Assembly (NCBI RefSeq): GCF_000383415.1
Contig: NZ_KB911261.1
Coordinates: 1 to 64,000, forward strand
DNA length: 64,000 nt
Direction of reading: 5' to 3'
From: Hyphomicrobium zavarzinii ATCC 27496
GTDB taxonomy: Bacteria > Pseudomonadota > Alphaproteobacteria > Rhizobiales > Hyphomicrobiaceae
This document shows positions 1 to 9,058 of this stretch, piece by piece. A program made the translations under genes and the position numbers. The notes under the pieces are model-generated. The model made no database searches and was not told where the DNA came from. It was given only the letters and a program-made list of their open reading frames with translations. The first letter of the stretch is position 1. The number at the start of each line of letters is the position of its first letter.

Positions 1-3000
1 TGTAGTTCCCGCCAAGATCCAGCGAGCCCTGGCCGATGGCATAGCTGCCGACATTCTCGCCTGCGGCTCGCGACAGAACACCCGAGAACGCATCGCTCCC
101 GACCAGAGAGCCGGAGCTGATCGCATACGCGAGAACGGGATCGGTGGTGCCGTAGACCTTCGACTGACCGGCATCGGCCGTGACCGTTACGTGCCGCACT
201 GTGATGTCGGCCGACGATGTCGCCGTTGCGTTGACGCTATAGTTTGCAGCGTCTGCTCCAGAGAGAGTGATCCCCGAAGTGGTTGTTGCAATTCCAGTCC
301 CGACATTCACGTCGGCAAACACGGTTTCTGTGCTGTCGACAGTCAACACATCGCCGGAGAGGCGGTCGTCCGCGAAGGTCACGCTGCCGGCCGCCGTCGC
401 GTCATAGACTTTGTTGTTTGCCGTCGCGGTCGCCGTCAGCGCCTTTCTATCGACCGTCAGAGTTCCGGGCACGACGATCAAACGATAGGTTTCCGTGCCT
501 GCCGGCGATGCAGCCGAGATACCGGGGCTCGCCACGGCGTTGGCGGTGATGGCGTAGCTTCCGGCGTTATCGTGCCCGGTCGAGCTCTTCGAGCTCGCAT
601 TTGGATCGGCCAACGAGAACGCGCCCGGAATGTCACTCGGCGTTATCGTTTCCGGTCCCGCCAACACATACGCGGTCACCCCTGTGACGGCATCGTATCC
701 GCCATACCGCCCATATGTGAAGGATGGTCTCGCGTCGCCGTACGTCACAGACGCGTCATCTGCCTTCACGGCAATCGCACGCGCCATGGCATAGAGTTCG
801 GGATAGTGGGCAGTCGTATCGCCGCCTTGGCCCGCTTGGTTTGGCGGAACCCAAATGCCGCTGAAATCCCAACCGACAAAGTTGGTGGCGAAATTTGAGA
901 TGTTCTGCATCTGCGCTGTGGTGCGGCCGGTCACCCCGTAGGAGACGCCGCTGCCACCGGTCGCGCGTCCGGATGATTGCGTGTCCCAATAGTTCGCGGA
1001 CAAGCTCGAACCGTTGTTCAAGCCGATGAAGCCGCCCACATTGGTGGTCCCCAGCGCCGTCCCCGTCGAGTAATTGGACTCGAGGTAAGAGCCGTGGCTC
1101 ACTCCGACGAGACCGCCGATCAGATTGCTGCTGCCGCCAGTTCCGGTCGCGTTGCCTCTCGCGTAGCTCGAATAAACCGAGCCTTGGTAAAGATATCCTA
1201 TGAGGCCGCCGATCGACTCCGGACCGCTGGCGTCGCCGGTGGCGTAGCTTTGCATCACGGTGCTTCCGGACAGAGATCCGACCAATCCGCCGACCCGGCT
1301 GCTTCCAGCCACCGCGCCCGTGGCATACGAATTCAGGGTCGTGCTGGCCTGCTGCAACACTCCGACCAATCCACCAACACTGGTCGTGCCGGATACAGTC
1401 CCAGTCGCGTAGCTGTACGAAATTTTCGTGTATTGCCAGCTCTCGCCGATGAGCCCGCCTACGTTCGTCAGGCCGGATACATTTCCGGTCGCGTAACTCT
1501 TGGCCACTGTGGTGTAGTAGTTGCTGTACCCGACGAGCCCGCCGACTTTCGACCCGGTCGCCGTGACGTTTCCGGTCGCGTAGCTCTCGGTCACGGAGGT
1601 CAATGGAGAATGGTTGGTTTCCCGTAGATAACCCACGAGGCCGCCGACCTGCGTCGTGCCTGAGACGGCACCCGTCGCGTAGCTCTTGGAGAGCGTGGAC
1701 CCATACGCCAGCGATCCGATCAAGCCGCCAACGCTCTCTGCGCCCTGCACGGTCCCACTCGCATAGCTGGACAAGACGGTCGTCTGTGTTCCGCCACCGA
1801 GCAGACCTCCAACCGAGTTGCCGGTGGAGGTGACATTTCCCGTCGCGTAGCTGCCGCTGATCGTAGCGCTTGAGGCACCTCCGGCGAGCCCTCCCATCGA
1901 CCCGTCACCCGTCACGGTGCCAGTCGCGTAGCTGTCGCGGATCGTACCGGTAACGCTTCCGACTAGACCTCCCGAAGACGCTTGTCCCGTGACCGCGCCA
2001 GTCGCATGGCTTCCTTCCACGGTCGCCGCGCTTATTATTCCAATAAGACCACCCGTAGCCGTAGTGCCAGCGACCGTGCTCGACGCATAGCTATTCGAGA
2101 CGGTGGCATTTACCTCAAGTTGACCGACGAGCGAGCCTGTGTTCGTCCCGCCCCTGATGGAGCCGCCGACAAGGCCAACATTGGAAATTCGTGCAGAGCT
2201 GCCTCGTACCCGCCCAAAGAGACCTACGTCCGTTTGCGACGCGCGATTGATCGTCAAGCCGGAGATTTCAAATCCTGCCCCATCGAACGAGCCGGTAAAA
2301 TTCTGTGACGATGTGCCGACGGGACTGAAGCCGCTCGTGCCCCATACGGATGAGGCGACCCCTGTTGCCCTTGCATCGATGTCCTGTGTCAGGACGTATC
2401 GTCCGCCGAGTTTCAACCCCATGAGCTGGAGCTGGTTGGTGTTCCAGATCCCTTGCGAATACTCATGGCGCAACATCGGCCGCGCTCCGTCGAAGCTGAC
2501 CCATGTGTTGGTAAAATCAAAGCTGGTGTAGCTGGCTTGCGACGTTGCTTGAGCCGTTGTCAGGCCGGTCGCGGAGAACGTGCCGCTCGCATAGCTATAG
2601 CCCCATGAAATCCCGGTGGTTTGGATGTCCCAGTAGCTCTGCGTGACGTGAGAACTGTTGGCGCTAGCTCCAACGAGCCCGCCGACACTGCTCTGGCCTG
2701 CTACAGAACCGGTCGCATAGCTTCCTAAAACCGCAGCCCTGTTCATGTAGCCGACCAGCCCGCCGACCGAGTCGCCGCCTGTTACAGACCCGGTTGAATA
2801 GCTGTAATCAATTCTGCCATCGGTATTGTCTCCGACTAGACCTCCAGCCATCATGCTGGCCGCATGCACAACGCCGGTTGCATAGCTAAACTGTACGGTT
2901 CCGTAGTTCGATCCCACGAGACCGCCGGCGATATAGTTCGTTGCGGTTATCGTGCCTGTCGCGTGACTTCGCGTTATCGTTCCCTGATTGAAACCAACAA

Positions 3001-5212
3001 GACCGCCAACAACACCCGTTCCAGTGACGTCGGCAGACGAAAAACTGTCGGCGATCACGCCCCCGTTCCAAGCGTAACCGACGATACCGCCGACACTGCT
3101 CTCCCAGCCATTTGCCGAGATGCTGCCGGTTACATAGCTCGATGAGATGGTGGAGGCCCCATAGCTCGTCCCCACCAGCCCGCCAACTTTGCTTTGTCCA
3201 GTAATGGAGACTCCGGCGAGGGCAACGTTGGAAATAAACGCCCCACCGTCAGTTACAGAAAAGAGACCGACCCGGTCTTCGCCCGGCCGATTGATCGTCA
3301 AGTTTACGATCGGGTTTCCGAGGCCCTGGAGACTGCCGGTGAAGAACGGATAATCCTTTCCGATGGGCTTAAAACCGGCACCGCCATTCCATGTCGCCGT
3401 ATCAGCCGCGTCGATGGCAACCGCAATTGCATACTTTCCAGCCAGACCGTTTTGTATGGCTTGGAGATCCGCTACGGAGCGGATCATGGTGTAGCTTTCG
3501 CCGTTGGCGGAGAACGTTGAGCTGGCGCCCGGCAGCGACACAAAGGCGCCCGGCGAGACTTTGAACTGGCCCCCGTGGTTCACGGCAAACCCCGCCGACG
3601 TGCCCGTTGCAACGATAGGCGCGTGAACAAAAATGCTCCCGGCCGCCGAGAGCGTCAGCACCGTATCTGCAGTCCAGCTCAGCGGAGCCAGAAGCGTGAT
3701 GTTACCGTTTTGCGAGCCGGAGGCCCCTGTCGTCAGCGTGACGTTCGCCAGCTCGATCTGGTCCCGCAGCGTGGACACATTGATCAGGCTGTCGTTTGCG
3801 GATGGCGTGAGACCGCTCACACGCGCAGAAGCGCCCGACCATATTGTGATGTCATACGGGTCGAGCAGCAGCGTGCCGAAACGGCCCTTGTAAGACGTCA
3901 GGTCCGCAAGTCCGCGATAGTCGAGCACTTGCTTGCCGGACACTTCTACGAAACCGCCGTCCCCCCCGAGCGCGCCTCCTCGCGCCGAAATGCGCCCTTC
4001 AAACGAGGTCAGACCGTCGGACCAGACAATGATCGTGCCGCCGTTTCCGTCGGCCGCCGCATCGGCACGGATTTCGGCATCGGCTCCAATCACGACATCA
4101 TGCGCACGCGTGAGGGTGCCGCCGCCCTGCAGGTCGCCGCCAATCCGAACATGGCCGCCGCCGGTTGCGCCGGATGCATCGATTTTGGCCTTGCCGAGCG
4201 TAATCTTGTCGCTCGCGGTTATGGTGACGGCGCCGCCTTTTGCCGCTTCGGACCTCGTCGAAATTCTCGCATCGCCGTCGATCCTGACGGAGCGGCCGCT
4301 GACGTCGACGGCGCCGCCTTTTGTTGCGCCACCGGCATCGAGCGTGCCGGTTACGTTGACGTTGCCGCCCTCGCCGCCGCCAAGAACGATGGCGCCATCG
4401 ACACCCGAAACCGATTTCGCGGCAATAGTACCCGACACATTTACGGCGTCGCGGATTGCGCGGCGAACGGTTGCAGCCTTGAGCTCCACGCGTCCGCCGG
4501 GCGCCTTGATCCGTCCACTCGAGTCGATGAGGGCGCGCGCGCTCACCGTCCCGGGCGGGATGGCGACTTGCAGAAAGCCGTCGCCGGTTAGATCGAGCGC
4601 TGCCCGCTCGCCTGCACCGAGGCCGACACGTCCGAGCGGCACCGAGATGGTGCCGGCATTCGAGATGTTGCCGCCCAACAGGCCGACGAAGCCACCTGAG
4701 CCCGCCTGGATGGAGCCCTGATTGACGACCCCTGCCGACGAGCCTGTGCCGAAAAAGTCCAGCACGCCGCCGAGGAAATCCTGATCGCGAATGTCGAGCG
4801 TCGATCCCACGAAGCCGCCGCCGACGTTGATGGTGCCCGTCGGCGTGATCGCGATACCGTTCGGGTTTACGAGAAACACCTGTCCATTGGCGCTGACCTT
4901 GCCCGCGATCGTCGATGTGGTCCCGCCAGTCACGCGATTGAGTATCGCGGACGATGATCCCGGCTGCTGGAACGTGACCGAGTTCGGCTGGCCGACCGAG
5001 AAGCTATTCCAGTTGACGATCGCGCGCGGCGTGGACTGCGTGACGGTCAGGCCGCCGCCGCTCGGCGCCCCCACAGTCACGCCGCCCGAAACGACGCTCG
5101 GGCCTTGCGGCAATGCGTGCTGCTGCGCCTCGCCTGTGACGGGCGCCAGGTGCACTCCGAGCACGGCCAGCAAAGCGATGTAGGAGATGCGGCGGAAACG
5201 TCTCGCTGACAT
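1..5212 (-). CDS. Two-partner secretion exoprotein (TpsA), filamentous-haemagglutinin type with GLUG repeats; partial
   Basis: Large secreted adhesin or haemagglutinin-like protein, open at the left edge (1737 codons visible, no stop seen). I checked the frame at several points along its length. Residues 1 to about 30 form a signal peptide (start MSARRFRRISYIALLAVLG, then GEAQQ). Residues about 40-150 match the haemagglutination-activity/TPS secretion domain, with the motif NPNGI near residue 117. Two blocks of GLUG motifs (GGLVG ... SYATG) lie at about residues 670-855 and 1020-1400, each closed by a YWDxQxxG ... TTAQ segment. From about residue 1475 come MBG and YDG-like units (VTYGDARPSF, ANNKVYDATAAG) typical of large beta-rich adhesins. 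The partner transporter is immediately upstream (5230-6954, 17-bp gap), so the two are probably co-transcribed. The target of adhesion cannot be read from the sequence. Confidence 0.9.
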   Translation of the reverse strand, partial: MSARRFRRISYIALLAVLGVHLAPVTGEAQQHALPQGPSVVSGGVTVGAPSGGGLTVTQSTPRAIVNWNSFSVGQPNSVTFQQPGSSSAILNRVTGGTTSTIAGKVSANGQVFLVNPNGIAITPTGTINVGGGFVGSTLDIRDQDFLGGVLDFFGTGSSAGVVNQGSIQAGSGGFVGLLGGNISNAGTISVPLGRVGLGAGERAALDLTGDGFLQVAIPPGTVSARALIDSSGRIKAPGGRVELKAATVRRAIRDAVNVSGTIAAKSVSGVDGAIVLGGGEGGNVNVTGTLDAGGATKGGAVDVSGRSVRIDGDARISTRSEAAKGGAVTITASDKITLGKAKIDASGATGGGHVRIGGDLQGGGTLTRAHDVVIGADAEIRADAAADGNGGTIIVWSDGLTSFEGRISARGGALGGDGGFVEVSGKQVLDYRGLADLTSYKGRFGTLLLDPYDITIWSGASARVSGLTPSANDSLINVSTLRDQIELANVTLTTGASGSQNGNITLLAPLSWTADTVLTLSAAGSIFVHAPIVATGTSAGFAVNHGGQFKVSPGAFVSLPGASSTFSANGESYTMIRSVADLQAIQNGLAGKYAIAVAIDAADTATWNGGAGFKPIGKDYPFFTGSLQGLGNPIVNLTINRPGEDRVGLFSVTDGGAFISNVALAGVSITGQSKVGGLVGTSYGASTISSSYVTGSISANGWESSVGGIVGYAWNGGVIADSFSSADVTGTGVVGGLVGFNQGTITRSHATGTITATNYIAGGLVGSNYGTVQFSYATGVVHAASMMAGGLVGDNTDGRIDYSYSTGSVTGGDSVGGLVGYMNRAAVLGSYATGSVAGQSSVGGLVGASANSSHVTQSYWDIQTTGISWGYSYASGTFSATGLTTAQATSQASYTSFDFTNTWVSFDGARPMLRHEYSQGIWNTNQLQLMGLKLGGRYVLTQDIDARATGVASSVWGTSGFSPVGTSSQNFTGSFDGAGFEISGLTINRASQTDVGLFGRVRGSSARISNVGLVGGSIRGGTNTGSLVGQLEVNATVSNSYASSTVAGTTATGGLIGIISAATVEGSHATGAVTGQASSGGLVGSVTGTIRDSYATGTVTGDGSMGGLAGGASSATISGSYATGNVTSTGNSVGGLLGGGTQTTVLSSYASGTVQGAESVGGLIGSLAYGSTLSKSYATGAVSGTTQVGGLVGYLRETNHSPLTSVTESYATGNVTATGSKVGGLVGYSNYYTTVAKSYATGNVSGLTNVGGLIGESWQYTKISYSYATGTVSGTTSVGGLVGVLQQASTTLNSYATGAVAGSSRVGGLVGSLSGSTVMQSYATGDASGPESIGGLIGYLYQGSVYSSYARGNATGTGGSSNLIGGLVGVSHGSYLESNYSTGTALGTTNVGGFIGLNNGSSLSANYWDTQSSGRATGGSGVSYGVTGRTTAQMQNISNFATNFVGWDFSGIWVPPNQAGQGGDTTAHYPELYAMARAIAVKADDASVTYGDARPSFTYGRYGGYDAVTGVTAYVLAGPETITPSDIPGAFSLADPNASSKSSTGHDNAGSYAITANAVASPGISAASPAGTETYRLIVVPGTLTVDRKALTATATANNKVYDATAAGSVTFADDRLSGDVLTVDSTETVFADVNVGTGIATTTSGITLSGADAANYSVNATATSSADITVRHVTVTADAGQSKVYGTTDPVLAYAISSGSLVGSDAFSGVLSRAAGENVGSYAIGQGSLDLGGNY

Positions 5213-5229
5213 GGTGTCAAAATCCAGTT

Positions 5230-6954
5230 CTAGAATTTCACGCCAGCATTGAACATCACGCGATACCCTTCCTCGGCCCTCGGGTCGTCCGTGAACCGCC
5301 GAGCGAGCTCGAGGCTCATCGAGCCCAAGGGCAATCCGTCCGGCCCCTCCACGAAGGCACGCGTACCGACGCCCACGGATGCAACGTCGATCCTTCCAGG
5401 TTCAACGATTGTCGGCTCGACAAGCCAGCCGCGCCCCGCCGCACCGAACACGTACGGCGTTACCACCGTTGCCCATGCCACGGTGGGGAGCGAAAACGAT
5501 CTCGATATTTCGGAGCGCGCGAGGAGACCTTCATCGACGCTGAACGTGCCACTCTCGAAGCCAGAGATCGATTGCGGGCCATCCAGAGAAAACTGCTCCG
5601 ACGCGAACAGCGGTGTGCCAAAGGATGTCTGACCGCGCACGAGCAGGCTTACCCGCAGGTCTTCCGGAAGCGGATGGATGTAGTGCATCTCCGCGACCAG
5701 CTTCTGGAAGTCCGGATCGCTGCCCATGCGCGAGAGCGGCACCCCGGACGCAATGGCGTCGCTTTCGTCCCGGCCGCCCAGCCCCTGGGAGACTGTCGCC
5801 GACAGGAAAACGGGCGCCCCGCGCGACGTATAGGACCTATGATCGAGGCCGAGACGAACGACGCTGTAGCGGTCATGGTCGAGGTCGAGCCCGAAGTCGA
5901 TGGCCTCGGAGATGGCTTCGTTGTGCTCGTAGAGCGCCTCGACATCGAGCCTGCGCGCTCTCGTCAGGACAACAGGGTAGGAGACGCGAAGCGCAAAGCG
6001 CTCGAACACGTCCTGCGTCGCAAAAAGCTGATCTATCGGGCGCGATCTCGAATGCGTGTATTCGGGGTTCAGCGCCAGACCATCGGTGCTGATCGGGATG
6101 ACAGCGCCGACGCCGGCGATGCGAAGCGGCGCCGTGCCGTCCAGCGTGGCGCCAAGCTCGTCGGAACCGATGTAGGTACCGTAGACCTGCTCGCCGAACC
6201 CGAATGCGCTGTTCACCTCCGCTGACGACGCGTATTGCCAGCGCCCGTAGCTCTCGTTCATGTGGTTGTTCACGCCGAGCGTGCCGCCAACCATGCTATG
6301 CTCGCCATTGAGGATCAGCCGCGTGCCGCCCTGCTCGCGCCCACGCGCGAGCGTGCTGCGCAGCCGTAGGCCCGGCACGTGAGACGCGAGAAGCAGCCGG
6401 CGTTCGATTTCATCCAGCTTGATGCGGCGCTGGCCGATGAGCGGCGCCATGCGAGACACGACGACATCGCGCACGCGCGGCGATAAGGCTTGAACGTCGA
6501 CATCCTCGACATAACCGTCGACGACAAGAAGCCTGAGTTCTCCTCCATCGAGAAGCGTCTGCGGCGGGAGCACCACGCGCGCCAGCACATACCCCGCGGC
6601 GGCGTAGGCTTGCTCTACCACGCCCGCGAACGCGTAGAGCTCCGCGGCAGTCGTGCGCCGCCCCACGATCTGACGCGACAGTTCAGCAGTGACAGCGGCA
6701 AGCTCCGGGAAACCACCTTCGATGCGTACGTTCGCAATCGTCACCGTGAGCCGTTCTGCGCCTGCGGGCACATCGAGAGGCGCGGCACCCGACATCACGA
6801 TGCCTCCGCCGCCAAAGTCCTCCGGGGGACGTAGCGTCTCCGGCGTGACCTGGCTTGCAGGTGGCGCCTGGGCACCTGCGTTCAACGGCGCGAGCGCCAA
6901 CAGCGTGACGAGTATTCCAGCTCGTTTCCGATATCGGCCCCGCTCACAGCTCAT
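5230..6954 (-). CDS. TpsB outer-membrane transporter, ShlB/FhaC/HecB family
   Basis: Outer-membrane POTRA plus 16-strand barrel protein that exports a TPS passenger, here surely the adjacent TpsA. It has a signal peptide (LVTLLALAPLNAGAQA), then a proline-rich stretch, then POTRA-like sequence at about residues 65-210 (ELRLLVVDGYVEDV). The C-terminal barrel follows and ends in a terminal Phe (VMFNAGVKF), the usual BAM recognition residue. Its 574 residues fit the family (about 550-590). I chose the ATG at 6954 rather than the in-frame GTG at 6960, because a GAGG sits about 7 nt before the ATG. The gene lies between the IalB-like gene and TpsA on the same strand. Confidence 0.93.
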   Translation of the reverse strand: MSCERGRYRKRAGILVTLLALAPLNAGAQAPPASQVTPETLRPPEDFGGGGIVMSGAAPLDVPAGAERLTVTIANVRIEGGFPELAAVTAELSRQIVGRRTTAAELYAFAGVVEQAYAAAGYVLARVVLPPQTLLDGGELRLLVVDGYVEDVDVQALSPRVRDVVVSRMAPLIGQRRIKLDEIERRLLLASHVPGLRLRSTLARGREQGGTRLILNGEHSMVGGTLGVNNHMNESYGRWQYASSAEVNSAFGFGEQVYGTYIGSDELGATLDGTAPLRIAGVGAVIPISTDGLALNPEYTHSRSRPIDQLFATQDVFERFALRVSYPVVLTRARRLDVEALYEHNEAISEAIDFGLDLDHDRYSVVRLGLDHRSYTSRGAPVFLSATVSQGLGGRDESDAIASGVPLSRMGSDPDFQKLVAEMHYIHPLPEDLRVSLLVRGQTSFGTPLFASEQFSLDGPQSISGFESGTFSVDEGLLARSEISRSFSLPTVAWATVVTPYVFGAAGRGWLVEPTIVEPGRIDVASVGVGTRAFVEGPDGLPLGSMSLELARRFTDDPRAEEGYRVMFNAGVKF

Positions 6955-7032
6955 CGCCACCTCGTCCGCTGGGAGACGAGATGGAAAGCGCGCGGCGGAC
7001 AGGTGTCTTGTTGCTTCACCACCTGCATATCG

Positions 7033-7620
7033 TCATTCTTTGCTCAGCGCATCGTAGGCGGGCGCCAGCCCGCGGAAGGAGAATGGCACCGCGACGCTGC
7101 GGCCCAAGCCATCCTTGAAATCAAGGCGACCGCGCTCGGATTGCGCACGCCATTTCGCGAGAACGTCGTCTTTCAGCGCGACCTCCGCAAAGCATCCGCC
7201 AGGCAAGCATCTCGCCCAGATGAGATTCTGGGCGATCGGATCGCTTTCATCGATTGCCACTTTCGGCCCTTCGGTGAGCAATACGTTGGTCGGCAAAACA
7301 ATCGTCAGGACATTGGCAGCAGGGCTTTTGGTTTTTGAAATCGCGAGCCGCGCGATAGGGCCGGACTGGCCCTGAACCTGAACGGATTGCGAGACCTCGC
7401 AGAGCCGGCTTGCCGTTCCCGCCTCATCCGCAACCTTCTGGCAGACCAAAACCCAATCCCCGTACGTCGCGGACGTCGCGTGAGGATCGGACGAAACCGG
7501 CGCGGGCACCGTTGCGGCGCGGGTTGCAGGTGTCGGCTCCGCGTAAGCGGCCGACTGCGCCAGAGCGATCATCAGTGGTCCGCACATGAGAGCCAAGCAG
7601 GCCGAAATGATCTTTGGCAT
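7033..7620 (-). CDS. Invasion-associated locus B (IalB) family protein
   Basis: Exported protein of 195 residues. A signal peptide (residues 1 to about 27, ending SAAYAEP) leads into an IalB domain. The core begins YGDWVLVCQKV and carries the family's cysteine pairs (VCQKV ... RLCEVSQ and RCLPGGCFAE), which probably form disulfides in the periplasm. IalB was named from the Bartonella invasion locus, but family members are widespread in free-living Rhizobiales, where the role is unclear. It lies about 80 bp upstream of the TpsB gene on the same strand, so it may head the TPS transcription unit. No strong Shine-Dalgarno is visible before the ATG. Confidence 0.88.
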   Translation of the reverse strand: MPKIISACLALMCGPLMIALAQSAAYAEPTPATRAATVPAPVSSDPHATSATYGDWVLVCQKVADEAGTASRLCEVSQSVQVQGQSGPIARLAISKTKSPAANVLTIVLPTNVLLTEGPKVAIDESDPIAQNLIWARCLPGGCFAEVALKDDVLAKWRAQSERGRLDFKDGLGRSVAVPFSFRGLAPAYDALSKE

Positions 7621-8049
7621 ATAAATAACTCAGCTATCTGATTGTATCTGTCCGTACATTTTCTTGTGGGTTATTCTGGTGTGATTCGTCGGAAAACCTA
7701 GCGCGTAATGACCCGGATCAGGCGTGCGGGCACTCGAGCGTTCTCCGCCGATGCAGCTCGCGCCCGCTGCTGAAGGCGCCGCCGAGCTTCGAGGCGTTCC
7801 CGAATTGCGCTGGATGACTGGTGTGCTGCGCGGATCTGCTGCGATTTCACACGCTGAGGGAAAATCCTAGGCAGAAGCCCATTATCAGCACCGCCGATCA
7901 AGCAGCGTTGCTGGCGCGGTTCCGCACATTTGCGTAATTCGGGGGCTTCTTCGTCAGGTGGGAGGTTCGGGGCGCGCGAACTCAATCTCCGTGGTCGCGA
8001 AAGCGCGCATCACAATGCCTTGATGAGCGGGCCGCGCTTCGTGTTCCGG
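7621..8049. other. Intergenic region upstream of ialB-like gene
   Basis: This gap of about 430 bp separates the IalB-like gene from the stop of the DUF2189-like gene. The part next to ialB (7621-7690) is AT-rich and is the likely promoter region. A 95-codon minus frame (7698-7985) is Arg/Ala-rich with no domain or exported character, and I do not accept it as a gene. Nothing else was recognised. Confidence 0.5.
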
Positions 8050-8853
8050 CTAGGCGCCTTGAAGAGCCTGTGCCGGCTCCGGCGCAACCACACGCTGGAA
8101 AAGGTGCCACGTCGCATGACCGAGAACCGGCAATGCGACCAGCAGTCCCAAAAATCCCGTCAAAGCCGAGAGAACCAGCAATGCGACGATCACCACCGCA
8201 AACAGCAGCATGGGCAGCGGATTCATTGCGACCGCGCGCACACTCGTGATCATGGCGGTCACGCAGTCCACATCGCGATCGAGGACGAGCGGAAAGGACA
8301 CCACCGAGAGCGAGAACAGGATGGTTGCCAGCACCGCGCCGATGACATTACCCACCAGCAGGAACAAAAGACCGTTCGTGGTCGTCAGCACGATATTGAC
8401 AAAGTCGTGAAGGGACGCGCCCATCCCGCTGTAACCAAGGAACAGGGCCATGAGCAGGCGCACCTGATACATCCACATGATGAGCACAAAGACCGTCATG
8501 AAGCCCATCCAGCGGACCTCGCTGCGGCTTTTCACCTTGCGCCAGATCTCGCCTGCCGAGAGCGGCTCTCCCGTCTGCAAACGGCGGCTCACCTCGTAGA
8601 GCCCGGCCGCGACAAACGGACAGACGAGAGCAAAGCCCGCCCCGATCGGGTAGGCAAGGTAAGGCATCCCGAGAATCTGCAAGGTCGCAACGATCGCGAT
8701 CCCCGTGATGGCGCTGAGACCGCCCAGCAGGATGCCGTACCAGGGCGCGGCTTGGAAATCCCGCACGCCTTGCGCCAAAGCCTCTATGACGTCGCTGGTG
8801 GAGATCTCGCGAACGACGGGATCAATTTTGCCCGATAGCGATGCCGTCCCCAT
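8050..8853 (-). CDS. DUF2189-like integral membrane protein
   Basis: Predicted inner-membrane protein of 267 residues with about six hydrophobic segments, for example WYGILLGGLSAITGIAIV, FMTVFVLIMWMYQVRLLM, NVIGAVLATILFSLSVVSF and LLFAVVIVALLVLSALTGFL. The layout, with an N-terminal soluble stretch (REISTSDVIEALAQGVRDF) and the segment FPLVLDRDVDCVTAMITSV, matches my memory of the DUF2189 family; its biochemical role is unknown. The frame stays open to 9183, but the ATG at 8853 has a good GGAGGGG about 5 nt upstream and gives the family's usual length. Longer starts at 8910 or 9183 would add an Arg/Pro-rich tail that does not look coding. Confidence 0.8.
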   Translation of the reverse strand: MGTASLSGKIDPVVREISTSDVIEALAQGVRDFQAAPWYGILLGGLSAITGIAIVATLQILGMPYLAYPIGAGFALVCPFVAAGLYEVSRRLQTGEPLSAGEIWRKVKSRSEVRWMGFMTVFVLIMWMYQVRLLMALFLGYSGMGASLHDFVNIVLTTTNGLLFLLVGNVIGAVLATILFSLSVVSFPLVLDRDVDCVTAMITSVRAVAMNPLPMLLFAVVIVALLVLSALTGFLGLLVALPVLGHATWHLFQRVVAPEPAQALQGA

Positions 8854-9058
8854 GCTTCCCCTCCGCCGCGCCGCCTCGCCAAAGCCGCCTCTCGGGCGGT
8901 TCGCTGACATCGATGACGTCCCGCCCGATCCGTGACATTTGTCAAGAATAGCGCATGCCTGCCGCGCCCGCGACACTCTTCGTTTTCGCGTGTGCAGCAA
9001 GAGCGGAGGCAACGGCACGCCATTGGCCGGGTACGGCCCGTCCGATCCTCCACCAGGA

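Noticed and set aside
3575-4721. Long plus-strand frames opposite TpsA
   Set aside because: They mirror the TpsA reading frame, which carries recognisable secretion and repeat motifs; the plus frames do not.
7698-7985. 95-codon minus frame between ialB-like and DUF2189-like genes
   Set aside because: Arg/Ala-rich, no ribosome site or motif seen; left as intergenic.
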